A DNA stretch of 50,936 nt from an uncultured Prevotella sp. (lineage in GTDB: Bacteria > Bacteroidota > Bacteroidia > Bacteroidales > Bacteroidaceae). Shown piece after piece: positions 15,843 through 24,534 of this stretch (positions within the stretch are counted from its first letter, which is position 1; each line of letters begins with the position of its first letter). The stretch lies in contig OMVI01000024.1 in NCBI GenBank assembly GCA_900314455.1, forward strand, positions 1 through 50,936, given 5' to 3'. Both the position numbers and the translations under genes were made by a program. The notes beneath the pieces are model-generated. The model did not search any database and was not told where the DNA came from. It was given only the letters and a program-made list of their open reading frames with translations.

Positions 15843-18257
15843 ATGAAGAAAAAGACTGTATTACTGATATTCTCGCTAATCATACTTTCAGTGCTTCCGG
15901 CTAACGCGGTACTGAAGGAAGACAGCTTGCAGAACTCCCTTGCCGTTCTGCGTCACGAGCTTATAACGTACCATGTGCAGCAAAACGAGATGATGATGAG
16001 GTCCCGGGAGATGAGCAAGGAGGTCTTCGAGACCATGAAGAATATCATGGAGCGAAGCAGCCAGAATGCCATCATGCTCTATTCTCAGCAGTCCGACAAC
16101 ATCTTTGACCTCACTTACGCCTGCCACGAGGCCAAGTCGCAGTATGAGGAGTTCAAGAAGAAGACCCTTCCGTTCAAGGAATACATCGACGAAAGTAACG
16201 CCGAGATAGCCCGTTACGACTCTCTTGTCAACTCATTGTCGATAATGCCGACGCGATACCTTTCGAGCCGCGCCAAGATAGACCGCAATGTGTGTCTTAC
16301 ACTTGCTGTGAACATCCGCCGAATGCTCATCGACAACAATCAAGACTTGAAGGATTACGTTTCTTACTATCAGTTTACCGAGAAGCGCCTCAGCACCCTC
16401 AACGACTATGCCGACGAGCAATACGCCATCATACAGGGTGATATCTTCAGCAGCGGAGGGCAGAACTATTTAAAAATTCTAAAGAACCTGCCTGCTTATT
16501 TGAGGCAACTCTCCCAGGCAGCGTCGCAGAAATACAAGCCCGAAACGAAGATTAACTCCGAGTGGGATGTACGTTGGATAATCTGGCTGTTCATGGCTAT
16601 AGGTCTCTACGGTCTCATTGCCGTTGCCGTCAACTACCTCAACGTGCGCTTTGTCGTTACCAAGGTCATGGAGAACAAACGTTTCCGCGACCGCAACAGC
16701 ACGTTCCTTGAGAAACGCTCATACATCATTCTCGCCAGTTCCGTCATCACTTTCGGAGTGATAATGGCACTCCTGAGAACCGGTTTCTTCACCAGCTCCA
16801 GTTTCGTCACTATGGCGGCGAATCTCCTCCTTGAGCTTTCGTGGCTCATGGCGGCAATCGTTCTGTCGATACTTCTTCGTGTACCGAGCGACAAGATGCG
16901 CAGCACCTACCGTCTGTACTATCCGTTGCTGCTCATAGCCTTCATAGTATTTATCTTCCGTATAGTCCTTATCCCGAACGTATTCATCTACCTCTTCTTC
17001 CCGCCGATACTCATAGCTGCAACCATTTGGCAGTTGAAGCTGGGCAAAAAGTACCAGAAGAGTGTAACGAAAAGCGACTATACACTTGCCGGCGTCTCAC
17101 TTATTGTGTTCGTGATTTCCGACATCACCTCCCTTCTCGGCTACACAATGCTTGCCCTGCAGGCAATCATTTGGTGGGTAATGATGCTCACCTGCATTCT
17201 CACAATTGAGTGCATCAAGAAGTGGCTTGCAGTTTATCGTGACAAGCACCACACCCCCGACATGCCCGTAACTAAGATTTGGTGGTTCCGCCTGATATAC
17301 TTTGTCGTCATCCCGTCACTGTCGATATACTCCTTTATACTGTCAATCTACTGGTCGGCGGCAATCTTCAACCTCAGCGATACAACATGGCAGGTATTCT
17401 CCACATATTATATAAATACCAGCAACTTCAAGCTCAGCATCTTCGCCGTTTGCCAGGTCGTAATCCTTTACTTCATCTTCAACTACATCAACCACACGTT
17501 GAAGGACCTCATACGCCAGTATCTCCAGGCTAAGGACCCGACGACGGCAGTCAGCAAGAGCGTCATGATAATCAACGTTCAGCAGGGAGTCGTCTGGGGC
17601 TCATGGCTTCTCATCGTCCTGTCGATATTCCACGTCAGCAACACATGGCTCGTTGTCGTCTCCGGCGGCTTATCTACCGGTATCGGATTCGCAATGAAGG
17701 ACATCATCGAAAATATCTATTATGGTATCTCTCTGATGGCCGGACGCATAAAGGTAGGCGACTATATAATATGCGACGGAATACGTGGTAAGGTGTCGTC
17801 TATCAGCTATACATCTACGATGCTTGAGGCAATCGACGGCTCCGTCATTGCTTTCACCAACTCGCAGCTCTTCACCAAGAACTACAAGAACATGACCAAG
17901 AACCACGGATATGAGCTCGACATCCTCGAAGTGGGCGTTGCCTACGGCACGAACATCAAGGAGGTGCAGAAGCTCCTTATCGATGCAATTGGCAAACTCG
18001 ACTGCATTGACCATCGACGTGGCGTAAAGGTAGTGCTGAAGAGTTTCGACGACAACTGCATAACGCTGAAGGTGCTCATCTGGGTGAACGTTCTCACGCA
18101 GTATGGCGACGACGGAAAGATTATGGAATGCATCTACGACACGCTCAACGCCAACCATATCGAGATACCGTTCCCGCAGCGTGATGTCCACATCGTCAGT
18201 TATCCCGACGGCGAGAAGCCTGAAGAGGCAATAGAAGATAAGAAGTCGAAGAAATAA
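15843..18257 (+). CDS. Large mechanosensitive channel of the MscS/MscK type
   Basis: An 804-residue inner-membrane protein. It has a signal peptide or first helix (to about residue 23), a periplasmic, largely helical domain to about residue 235, then around ten membrane helices and a cytoplasmic C-terminal domain. The MscS core lies at about 600-690. It has a Gly/Ala-rich pore helix (VVVSGGLSTGIGFAMKDIIE), then GRIKVGDYIICDGIRGKV, the usual beta-domain start, and VIAFTNSQLFTKNYKN. It probably opens on membrane tension to release solutes during hypo-osmotic shock. Length and N-terminal domain resemble MscK/MscM-type proteins rather than the small MscS. It has its own promoter with a short leader. 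Confidence 0.88.
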   Translation: MKKKTVLLIFSLIILSVLPANAVLKEDSLQNSLAVLRHELITYHVQQNEMMMRSREMSKEVFETMKNIMERSSQNAIMLYSQQSDNIFDLTYACHEAKSQYEEFKKKTLPFKEYIDESNAEIARYDSLVNSLSIMPTRYLSSRAKIDRNVCLTLAVNIRRMLIDNNQDLKDYVSYYQFTEKRLSTLNDYADEQYAIIQGDIFSSGGQNYLKILKNLPAYLRQLSQAASQKYKPETKINSEWDVRWIIWLFMAIGLYGLIAVAVNYLNVRFVVTKVMENKRFRDRNSTFLEKRSYIILASSVITFGVIMALLRTGFFTSSSFVTMAANLLLELSWLMAAIVLSILLRVPSDKMRSTYRLYYPLLLIAFIVFIFRIVLIPNVFIYLFFPPILIAATIWQLKLGKKYQKSVTKSDYTLAGVSLIVFVISDITSLLGYTMLALQAIIWWVMMLTCILTIECIKKWLAVYRDKHHTPDMPVTKIWWFRLIYFVVIPSLSIYSFILSIYWSAAIFNLSDTTWQVFSTYYINTSNFKLSIFAVCQVVILYFIFNYINHTLKDLIRQYLQAKDPTTAVSKSVMIINVQQGVVWGSWLLIVLSIFHVSNTWLVVVSGGLSTGIGFAMKDIIENIYYGISLMAGRIKVGDYIICDGIRGKVSSISYTSTMLEAIDGSVIAFTNSQLFTKNYKNMTKNHGYELDILEVGVAYGTNIKEVQKLLIDAIGKLDCIDHRRGVKVVLKSFDDNCITLKVLIWVNVLTQYGDDGKIMECIYDTLNANHIEIPFPQRDVHIVSYPDGEKPEEAIEDKKSKK

Positions 18258-18335
18258 AATAGCGGAAAAATTTCACGGTGTGGAATATTTTCCGTAACTT
18301 CGCACGCTAAAGAACAAAGAACTAAACTACACAAT

Positions 18336-18746
18336 ATGGAAATTCAAGGAAAGATTATCGCGGTTCTCCCACCGCGCAGTGGTGTGTCGAAGTCTACCGG
18401 CAACCAATGGATGACACAGGACTATGTCATTGAAACTCACGACCAATACCCACGCAAGTGCGTTTTCAACATCTTCGGTGAGGACAAAATCAAGCAGTTC
18501 AACATACAGGCTGGCGAAGAGCTACTTGTCAGCTTCGACATAGATGCCCACGAGTATCAGGGCCGTTGGTTCAACAATATCCGTGCATGGAATGTCCGCC
18601 GCGTCGATGCCAATGCCGCTCAGGCTGGCGAGCCAGCTCCTGCCGCAAATCCAACTCAGACCGCTGCTCCTGCTGCCGGTGGCTCTCAGGCTCCTTTCCC
18701 ACCAGCTCCTGGTGAGGGCGACAGTGCCGACGACCTGCCATTCTAA
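18336..18746 (+). CDS. DUF3127 family protein (OB-fold-like)
   Basis: A 136-residue protein. Residues 1-92 (MEIQGKIIAVLPPRSGVSKS, then WMTQDYVIETHDQYPRKCVF and GRWFNNIRAWNVRR) match the DUF3127 family, small OB-fold-like proteins of Bacteroidetes that resemble single-strand DNA-binding domains. The tail, residues 93-136, is rich in Pro, Ala and Gly and ends in the acidic EGDSADDLPF. That is a disordered linker plus an acidic, hydrophobic tip, as in SSB proteins that recruit partners. I infer nucleic-acid binding; the precise role is unknown. A weak -7 box, TAACTTCG at 18295-18302, precedes it. Confidence 0.82.
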   Translation: MEIQGKIIAVLPPRSGVSKSTGNQWMTQDYVIETHDQYPRKCVFNIFGEDKIKQFNIQAGEELLVSFDIDAHEYQGRWFNNIRAWNVRRVDANAAQAGEPAPAANPTQTAAPAAGGSQAPFPPAPGEGDSADDLPF

Positions 18747-18769
18747 CGCTATCCCTGTTCCTCACCAAG

Positions 18770-18787
18770 CCTCCCCCAAGGGGGAGG
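18770..18787. terminator. C/G-rich hairpin CCTCCCCC-AA-GGGGGAGG
   Basis: A perfect 8-bp stem with a 2-base centre lies 24 bp after the DUF3127 stop codon. The context CCAAGCCTCCCC is repeated in the same orientation at 19024-19035, just after the end of uvrA, so this hairpin is a repeated unit as well as a possible terminator. Confidence 0.5.
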
Positions 18788-18848
18788 ATGTTTGATTACC
18801 TTACGGTTATGGTGCAATCAGGAATTTGGTGATTAGATATTAAAATAT

Positions 18849-18907
18849 GAAAGATACCCAACCGGAGTGCAGTAGCTAAACTGCTGTAATCCAGTTGGGT
18901 ATCTTTC
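18849..18907. terminator. Strong 14-bp hairpin between convergent genes
   Basis: GAAAGATACCCAAC (18849-18862) pairs perfectly with GTTGGGTATCTTTC (18894-18907). The loop folds further (GGA/TCC and GCAG/CTGC). It lies between the convergent DUF3127 and uvrA genes and probably stops transcription. The gap 18747-19062 holds this hairpin, two C-rich hairpins and an A/T-rich repeat array, and no gene. Confidence 0.65.
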
Positions 18908-18912
18908 GTCTG

Positions 18913-18976
18913 GAAAAATAATTTATTTTTGGTTGATTTTTAATTTGTTTTTCCTCCATTTTTAATTTATTTTTCA
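18913..18976. repeat. A/T-rich 22-bp-periodic repeat array, copy 1
   Basis: Units of about 22 bp share the core ATTTTTAATTTrTTTTT and are separated by changing 5-6 bp segments (GGTTG, CCTCC). The array starts with AAAAATAATTTATTTTT and is followed about 35 bp later by TTTAACTTTGAC. The same arrangement recurs at 50604-50688. Phased A/T tracts two helical turns apart suggest bent DNA or a protein-binding array. Confidence 0.6.
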
Positions 18977-19025
18977 AGCAAGAATAAATTAAAAACCAAC
19001 TTGAAAGTTTAACTTTGACCTCTCC

Positions 19026-19050
19026 AAGCCTCCCCTTTGGGGGGATGCTT
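19026..19050. terminator. C/G-rich hairpin downstream of uvrA
   Basis: AAGCCTCCCC (19026-19035) can pair imperfectly with GGGGGGATGCTT (19039-19050). It lies 13 bp from the uvrA stop codon and is the second copy of the CCAAGCCTCCCC unit seen at 18770. Confidence 0.4.
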
Positions 19051-19062
19051 GTTGAGGAAATA

Positions 19063-21915
19063 TTACTCTGATAGCACTTCCTTTAGGTACTTCCCCGTAA
19101 TGCTCTCCTTGCAATTGGCAACCTCTTCCGGCGTGCCGGCTACTACAAGCTCACCGCCACGGTCACCGCTGTCGGGTCCGAGGTCAATGACATAATCGGC
19201 ACACTTCACCACTTCGAGGTTGTGCTCAATGACAATTATCGAGTGACCACGCTCAATGAGGGCATTGAAGGCAGCCAGCAGTTTCTTGATATCATGAAAA
19301 TGAAGACCCGTCGTAGGCTCGTCGAAGATGAATAGGGTAGGGTCCTGGCGCTCCTGACCGATGAAATAAGCCAACTTGACACGCTGGTTCTCACCTCCGG
19401 AGAGCGTCGACGACGACTGTCCCAGTTTGATATAGCCAAGTCCTACGTCCTCCAGCGGTTTCAGTTTGTTGACTACCGCCTTCTTACCGTACTTCCCGAA
19501 GAACTCTATAGCTTCGCTGACAGTCATTTCCAGAACATCGCTGATGTCCTTGTCGTGGAACTTCACGTCGAGGATTTCTTTTTTGAAACGCTTTCCGTGA
19601 CAAGCCTCGCAAGGCAGAACCAAGTCAGCCATGAACTGCATCTCCACCGTTATGACACCGGCACCCTTACATTCCTCACAGCGTCCTTCCTCTGCGTTGA
19701 ACGAGAAATACTGCGGTGTGTATCCCATCTGCTTTGATAGCGGTTGGTCAGCAAAGACCTTTCGAATCTCATCGTATGCCTTGACGTATGTTGCCGGATT
19801 GGAGCGCGTACTCTTGCCGATAGGGTTCTGGTCGACAAATTCGACGTGCTTGATTTCTTTCCAGTCGCCTTCGAGCGACAGATACTCGCCCGGGGCGTCG
19901 GCAACCTCACTGAGATGGCGTTTCATGGCTGGGTAGAGTGTACCCTTGACGAGCGAGCTCTTGCCTGAGCCACTTACACCCGTGACAACCGTCAGGACGT
20001 TGAGCGGGAACTTGACGTCGACACCTTTGAGGTTGTTCATTCGTGCGCCCTTCAGCTCTATAGCCATGTTCCAGCGGCGACGGCTTTCCGGAATGGCGAT
20101 GGTCTCTGCACCAGTAAGGTACTTTATGGTGTATGAACGCGGATATTTCTTTAGCAGTTCGTCGTTGAGAGCTTTCTGCTCCTTGGCGTTCTTTGCAAGT
20201 AGCTCCTTCGTATCGCCCTCGAACACAATCTCTCCGCCAAGCCGTCCGGCGTCAGGACCTACGTCGATGAGATAGTCGGAAGCACGCATGATGTTCTCGT
20301 CGTGCTCCACCACGATGACCGTGTTGCCTATGTCGCGAAGCTCCTTCAGCACTTTTATCAGTCTGTCGGTGTCGCGGCTGTGCAGACCTATTGACGGTTC
20401 ATCGAGGATATACAAGCTTCCGACGAGGCTGCTGCCAAGACTCGTGGTGAGGTTTATGCGTTGCGACTCACCGCCCGACAGCGAATTGGAGCGGCGGTTG
20501 AGCGTAAGATAGCCAAGTCCCACGTCCAGAAGGAATTGCAAACGGTTGTTTATCTCTACCAGCAGGCGCTTTGCCACGTCTGCATCGTGGTCGTCGAGCT
20601 TCAGATTGTCGAACCATTCCTTCAGGTTTCGTATCGGCATCTCTACCAAGTCGGTAATGCTCTTGCCGCCAATCTTGACCCATGTTGCCTCCTTCTTCAG
20701 TCGGGTGCCGTGACAGTCGGGACAGATGGTCTTGCCACGGTAGCGGCTCATCATGACACGATACTGTATCTTGTACTGGTTCTCCTTAAGCATCTGGAAG
20801 AAACTGTCGATGCATACCTTGTCGTGAATGTCACGGTTGCGCTCCGAAGGCAGACCGTGCCACAACATGTCTTTCTCTTTCTGCGTCAGCTCCGTGTATG
20901 GCTTGAATATCGGGAAGTTGTCGCGGGCGGCACGGCGGATGAATTCCTTCTGCCACATCGACATCTTCTCGCCATGCCAGCACTGTACGCATCCGTCATA
21001 AACCGATAGCGTACTGTTCGGTATAACAAGTCGCTCGTCGATTCCGATTATGCTTCCGAAACCTTCGCAAGTAGGGCAGGCACCCACGGGGGAGTTGAAC
21101 GAGAACATATTATCATTCGGCTCCTGGAACCTCATGCCGTCTGCCTCATAGCGGGTGGAGAAGTCGTAGACGATGTTTCCTGGCAGAATGGAGATGCGGC
21201 AGGCACCATTGCCCTCGTAGAAAGCTGTCTCGCAGGAGTCCGTCAGTCGCGAAATCTCGCTCTTCTCGTGACTTGCCGACATGCGGTCTATAATAAGGTA
21301 TATGTTGCTGCGGTCCTTTTCGAGATCGTCGGCGTTGCCTTCCAGCGCCTCGTCGATGCGGACAGCCTTTCCGTTGAGCAGGATACGGCTGTAGCCTTCC
21401 TGCATATACAGCTCCAACTGACGTGCAACAGTACGTCCTTCCTCGGCGTGCAGCGGTGCCATGACCATGAACTTGGTTCCGTCGGCATAGCCGTTGATAC
21501 ATTTAATAATGTCCTCGACGCTGTTCTTCTTGACTTCCTGACCGCTTATCGGCGAGTAAGTCCGTCCGATGCGGGCGTAGAGCAGGCGCAGGTACTCGTA
21601 AATCTCAGTGCTTGTGCCCACCGTTGAGCGCGGATTTCGTGCTACGACCTTCTGCTCAATGGCAATTGCAGGCGGCAGACCGCGTATGAAGTCGACTTCC
21701 GGCTTTTGCATTCGGCTGAGGAACTGGCGTGCGTAGGAGCTCAGGCTCTCGACGTAGCGGCGCTGACCTTCGGCATACAATGTGTCGAAAGCCAGTGAAC
21801 TCTTGCCCGAGCCGCTCACTCCGCCAATGACGATGAACTTGTTGCGTGGTATCTTGAGGCTTATATTCTTCAGGTTGTTGACCCTGACGCCTTTCAATTC
21901 TATATAGTCGTCCAT
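19063..21915 (-). CDS. uvrA: UvrABC excision nuclease subunit A
   Basis: A 950-residue protein from the chosen ATG at 21915, of normal UvrA length. It is the damage-recognition ATPase of nucleotide excision repair. Both ABC cassettes are complete: Walker A GGVSGSGKSS and TGVSGSGKSS, signatures LSGGESQRI and LSGGENQRVKLA, and Walker B ending in DEPSIGLH and DEPTTGLH. The Cys pairs CPTCEGFG and CPDCHGTR belong to the first cassette region, and CEECKGAG with CEACHGKR forms the C-terminal zinc finger. The frame is open to an ATG at 21966, but a promoter -7 box lies between the two ATGs, so translation begins at MDDYIELKGV. No uvrB or uvrC is nearby, which is normal. Confidence 0.96.
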   Translation of the reverse strand: MDDYIELKGVRVNNLKNISLKIPRNKFIVIGGVSGSGKSSLAFDTLYAEGQRRYVESLSSYARQFLSRMQKPEVDFIRGLPPAIAIEQKVVARNPRSTVGTSTEIYEYLRLLYARIGRTYSPISGQEVKKNSVEDIIKCINGYADGTKFMVMAPLHAEEGRTVARQLELYMQEGYSRILLNGKAVRIDEALEGNADDLEKDRSNIYLIIDRMSASHEKSEISRLTDSCETAFYEGNGACRISILPGNIVYDFSTRYEADGMRFQEPNDNMFSFNSPVGACPTCEGFGSIIGIDERLVIPNSTLSVYDGCVQCWHGEKMSMWQKEFIRRAARDNFPIFKPYTELTQKEKDMLWHGLPSERNRDIHDKVCIDSFFQMLKENQYKIQYRVMMSRYRGKTICPDCHGTRLKKEATWVKIGGKSITDLVEMPIRNLKEWFDNLKLDDHDADVAKRLLVEINNRLQFLLDVGLGYLTLNRRSNSLSGGESQRINLTTSLGSSLVGSLYILDEPSIGLHSRDTDRLIKVLKELRDIGNTVIVVEHDENIMRASDYLIDVGPDAGRLGGEIVFEGDTKELLAKNAKEQKALNDELLKKYPRSYTIKYLTGAETIAIPESRRRWNMAIELKGARMNNLKGVDVKFPLNVLTVVTGVSGSGKSSLVKGTLYPAMKRHLSEVADAPGEYLSLEGDWKEIKHVEFVDQNPIGKSTRSNPATYVKAYDEIRKVFADQPLSKQMGYTPQYFSFNAEEGRCEECKGAGVITVEMQFMADLVLPCEACHGKRFKKEILDVKFHDKDISDVLEMTVSEAIEFFGKYGKKAVVNKLKPLEDVGLGYIKLGQSSSTLSGGENQRVKLAYFIGQERQDPTLFIFDEPTTGLHFHDIKKLLAAFNALIERGHSIIVIEHNLEVVKCADYVIDLGPDSGDRGGELVVAGTPEEVANCKESITGKYLKEVLSE

Positions 21916-21941
21916 AAATGTCTCTCGTTTTTCGTGACTTG

Positions 21942-21949
21942 CAAAGTTA
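21942..21949 (-). promoter_or_regulatory. -7 box of the uvrA promoter
   Basis: The minus strand reads TAACTTTG here. Transcription would start near 21935, 20 nt before ATG 21915. This decides the uvrA start codon, because the in-frame ATG at 21966 lies upstream of the promoter element. No clear TTTG was seen at the -33 distance. Confidence 0.6.
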
Positions 21950-22047
21950 CGAAATAAATCCCGCATACTATTATTGTAGTAAGTTTTATTCTTATTAAAT
22001 CTTCTTAAATGAAGTATTGTGGTAAGCTATTTGCAGGAAAAATTATG

Positions 22048-22055
22048 TAAGTTTG
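22048..22055 (+). promoter_or_regulatory. -7 box for the small exported protein gene
   Basis: TAAGTTTG fits TAnnTTTG. Transcription would start near 22062, about 29 nt before ATG 22091. This excludes the upstream in-frame ATG at 22019. A TTTG at 22030-22033 is closer than usual (14 bp). Confidence 0.5.
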
Positions 22056-22090
22056 CATGTAAATTGATAACAATAAAAAAACACACGACT

Positions 22091-22522
22091 ATGAAGATTA
22101 AGAATTTCATCATGGCAGCCGCAATGGTTCTTGTCCCGGCTGCAAGTGGTTTTGCACAGTCGACTTCGACTTATACTCCGATAACATCTAACGACAGCGA
22201 TGTCGCTGCTGTAACTAAGGAGAACAACCTGAAGCTCAACAGCGCTTATCAGGAGTGGCTTGCGCAGTACGAGCATGTAGGCAACGAGATTAACGACGTG
22301 GCTGAGCAGATTGACGAGGAGACTGCCTCGAAGCGTGGTTATCCAAAGAAGAAGACCGTGCAGAAGAAGATTGGACTCGTTGAGGAGTACATCAAACTGC
22401 TTCAGTATCAGCTTGACAACCCGTCGGTGTTCCCTGATTTGGACAAGGGAAAGGTGAGCCGCAAGATTACGGAGTGGCAGAACCACCTCGTAGGTCTCAA
22501 TACGCTCGTCAAGAAACTGTAG
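22091..22522 (+). CDS. Small exported protein of unknown function
   Basis: A 143-residue protein from ATG 22091. A clear signal peptide, MKIKNFIMAAAMVLVPAASG, is followed by FAQ and the probable cleavage site. The mature part of about 120 residues is mostly helical, with heptad-like regions (EWLAQYEHVGNEINDVAEQI and LVEEYIKLLQYQL), and has no Cys. I recognise no family. The ATG at 22019 would put 24 residues before the signal peptide and lies upstream of the promoter, so it is rejected. The nitroreductase gene follows after 107 bp on the same strand. Confidence 0.7.
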   Translation: MKIKNFIMAAAMVLVPAASGFAQSTSTYTPITSNDSDVAAVTKENNLKLNSAYQEWLAQYEHVGNEINDVAEQIDEETASKRGYPKKKTVQKKIGLVEEYIKLLQYQLDNPSVFPDLDKGKVSRKITEWQNHLVGLNTLVKKL

Positions 22523-22629
22523 AGAGAGGGGAAGATTGAAATATTGAAAGAATGAAATAATGAAAGGTTGGACGCCGGCTTGGATTATGACGGGCCGGTC
22601 GTTTAATAATAGGGGAAAGGACAAACAAT

Positions 22630-23154
22630 ATGGATAATGAAGTGTTGAAAGCTATACGGGAGCGCCGGAGCATAAGGCGGTTTCTCCCGAAGCAGATAGC
22701 CGACGAGGAACTGCAAGCCGTCCTTGATGCCGGAACATGGGCACCGACGGGCATGGGAACACAGGACCCGTGGATTGTCGCTGTGCAGAACAAGGAAACT
22801 ATTGCAGAGCTGACGAAGATGAACGCCAAGGTTATGGGTACAAAGTCAGACCCCTACTATGGCGCTCCGACAATTGTTCTCGTCTTTGCGTCGGCAAATA
22901 ACTACAATAACTTCCGTGACGGAAGCCTCGTTTTGGGCAATATGATGCTCGCAGCACATTCCATTGGACTTGCATCATGCTGGATAAACCGTGAGGATGC
23001 TATGTTTGCCACCGACGAGGGACGCAAGCTCATGGCGCAGTTCGGTCTGCCTGAGGGCCTCGTTGGCATTGGCGCATTGTCGCTCGGCTATGCCGCTTCG
23101 CAGCCGCACACCGTCAAGCCACGCAAGAAAGACTATTGGCGCGTTATTAAATAA
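22630..23154 (+). CDS. Nitroreductase-family flavoprotein
   Basis: A 174-residue protein of the FMN-dependent nitroreductase superfamily, in the short form common in anaerobes. RRSIRRF (residues 11-17) is the usual FMN phosphate-binding segment. APTGMGTQDPW (about 38-48) and GLASCWINRED are also typical. It presumably uses NAD(P)H to reduce nitroaromatics, quinones or related compounds; the natural substrate is unknown. A strong hairpin of a repeated type follows at 23183-23211. Confidence 0.88.
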   Translation: MDNEVLKAIRERRSIRRFLPKQIADEELQAVLDAGTWAPTGMGTQDPWIVAVQNKETIAELTKMNAKVMGTKSDPYYGAPTIVLVFASANNYNNFRDGSLVLGNMMLAAHSIGLASCWINREDAMFATDEGRKLMAQFGLPEGLVGIGALSLGYAASQPHTVKPRKKDYWRVIK

Positions 23155-23182
23155 AGCTTTAAGCCGAAATGGAATGATATTG

Positions 23183-23211
23183 CATGCCGGGTTACACTGT
23201 AATCCGGCATG
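23183..23211. terminator. CATGCCGG hairpin, copy 1
   Basis: CATGCCGGGTTAC pairs with GTAATCCGGCATG through 13 bp including one G-U pair, with a 3-nt loop, followed by TTTCGTTT. It sits 28 bp after the nitroreductase stop codon, where a terminator is expected. Outer stem and tail are identical to the hairpin at 50500-50528, while the inner four pairs differ in a compensating way. Confidence 0.7.
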
Positions 23212-23331
23212 TTTCGTTTGTAGTCCCATCTCTTCCAGTTTATGTTATAACACAATTTGACATACATTGAAGTGATTTTCGCTTTTTTATTTTTTTATGT
23301 TTTTGATGTACAATTATTAAATAATAATTAG

Positions 23332-23339
23332 TACCTTTG
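23332..23339 (+). promoter_or_regulatory. -7 box of the nuo operon promoter
   Basis: TACCTTTG matches TAnnTTTG. The run upstream is very A/T-rich (23281-23330), resembling an UP-like element. Transcription would start near 23346, about 59 nt before the chosen nuoA ATG. No TTTG lies at the usual distance. Confidence 0.6.
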
Positions 23340-23404
23340 CATCCGTTTCGAAATAACACGCGCTTTTCTAACTGTGCGTGACCAAAATAGTACTAATAAG
23401 ATTT

Positions 23405-23767
23405 ATGTATTACACACTATTTATTACAGTTATACTGACAGCCGTTGTTTTGGTTGTTGGCGCCTACGTTATTGCCAAATTGGTAGGCCCGAGGTCGTAT
23501 AACCCAGTGAAAGGCGAGCCTTTCGAGTGTGGTATCCCAACGCGCGGAAGCTCGTGGATGCCGGCTCATGTGGGCTACTATCTGTTTGCCGTACTGTTCT
23601 TGATGTTTGATGTCGAGACGGTATTCCTCTATCCGTGGGCAACCGTTTTCAGCGAACTTTCGGAAAGCTACGGTGGCGCAATGCTTTTCTCAATTTTCTT
23701 CTTTATGTTAGTCTTAGTGCTGGGCTTGGCATACGCCTGGCGGAAAGGAGCGCTTGAATGGAAGTAA
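23405..23767 (+). CDS. nuoA: NADH-quinone oxidoreductase subunit A
   Basis: A 120-residue inner-membrane subunit from ATG 23405, with three membrane helices. The family motifs PFECGIP and GYYLFAVLFLMFDVETVFLYP are present; the acidic residues in the latter line the quinone/proton path. A GTG at 23378 would add nine residues, but homologues as I recall them start at the equivalent of MYYTLF. It overlaps nuoB by 10 bp and begins a ten-gene complex I operon that runs to 33713. Confidence 0.93.
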   Translation: MYYTLFITVILTAVVLVVGAYVIAKLVGPRSYNPVKGEPFECGIPTRGSSWMPAHVGYYLFAVLFLMFDVETVFLYPWATVFSELSESYGGAMLFSIFFFMLVLVLGLAYAWRKGALEWK

Positions 23768-24534
23768 GAAAGCCAGCCATAAAGGCTATTCCCTACGACG
23801 AGTTCAAGGATAACGATACTTTGGAGAAGATTGCGCAGGAGCTTAACGCCGGTGGTACTAACGTTGTAGTCGGTTCTCTCGACCAGCTCATCAACTGGGG
23901 ACGCTCTAACTCCCTGTGGTCGCTGACCTTCGGTACGTCATGCTGCGGTATTGAGTTCATGGCAGTTGGTTGTGCACGTTACGACTTCTCACGCTTCGGC
24001 TTCGAGGTAACGCGTAACTCGGCACGTCAGGCTGACCTTATCATGTGCGCCGGTACCATAACCAACAAGATGGCGCCTGTCTTCAAGCGTCTGTACGATG
24101 AGATTGCAGAGCCTAAGTACGTCGTTGCCGTTGGCGGATGCACCATCAGCGGTGGTCCGTTCAAGAAAAGCTACAGTGTCGTTCGTGGTATCGACGAGAT
24201 TGTTCCGGTCGATGTTTACATCCCTGGCTGCCCTCCGCGCCCTGAGGCTATCCTCTATGGAATGATGCAATTGCAGCGTAAGGTGAAAGTCGAGAAGTTC
24301 TTCGGAGGTGCCAACCACAAGATGACCAAGGATGAGAAAGAACTCTCTCTCGGTCTCGGTGGTCTGCACGGCATCAGCAACGAGAACCTTTCCGGTGCTG
24401 TTATCGGCAATAAGGAACCTATTATCGTTCGTGAGTCTCCTAATAAGGAAGATGTAGAGAAACTTGGCGAAGAGCTTGATGCCCTCGACCAGGCAGAACC
24501 AGGAACAACGAAATATAAGGAGGCTTCCAAATGA
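23758..24534 (+). CDS. nuoB: NADH-quinone oxidoreductase subunit B
   Basis: A 258-residue subunit of the peripheral arm carrying the terminal 4Fe-4S cluster N2, which hands electrons to quinone. The ligands are C62 and C63 (GTSCCGIEFMA), C128 (GGCTISGG) and C158 (PGCPPRPEA). The C-terminus extends about 70 residues past the usual end (after residue about 185), with a polar stretch rich in Glu, Asn and Lys, so the protein is longer than classic NuoB. It overlaps nuoA by 10 bp and nuoCD by 4 bp, indicating coupled translation. Confidence 0.95.
   Translation: MEVRKPAIKAIPYDEFKDNDTLEKIAQELNAGGTNVVVGSLDQLINWGRSNSLWSLTFGTSCCGIEFMAVGCARYDFSRFGFEVTRNSARQADLIMCAGTITNKMAPVFKRLYDEIAEPKYVVAVGGCTISGGPFKKSYSVVRGIDEIVPVDVYIPGCPPRPEAILYGMMQLQRKVKVEKFFGGANHKMTKDEKELSLGLGGLHGISNENLSGAVIGNKEPIIVRESPNKEDVEKLGEELDALDQAEPGTTKYKEASK

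Noticed and set aside
23378-23404. GTG at 23378 as the nuoA start
   Set aside because: It adds nine residues not expected from homologues; ATG 23405 gives the standard N-terminus.
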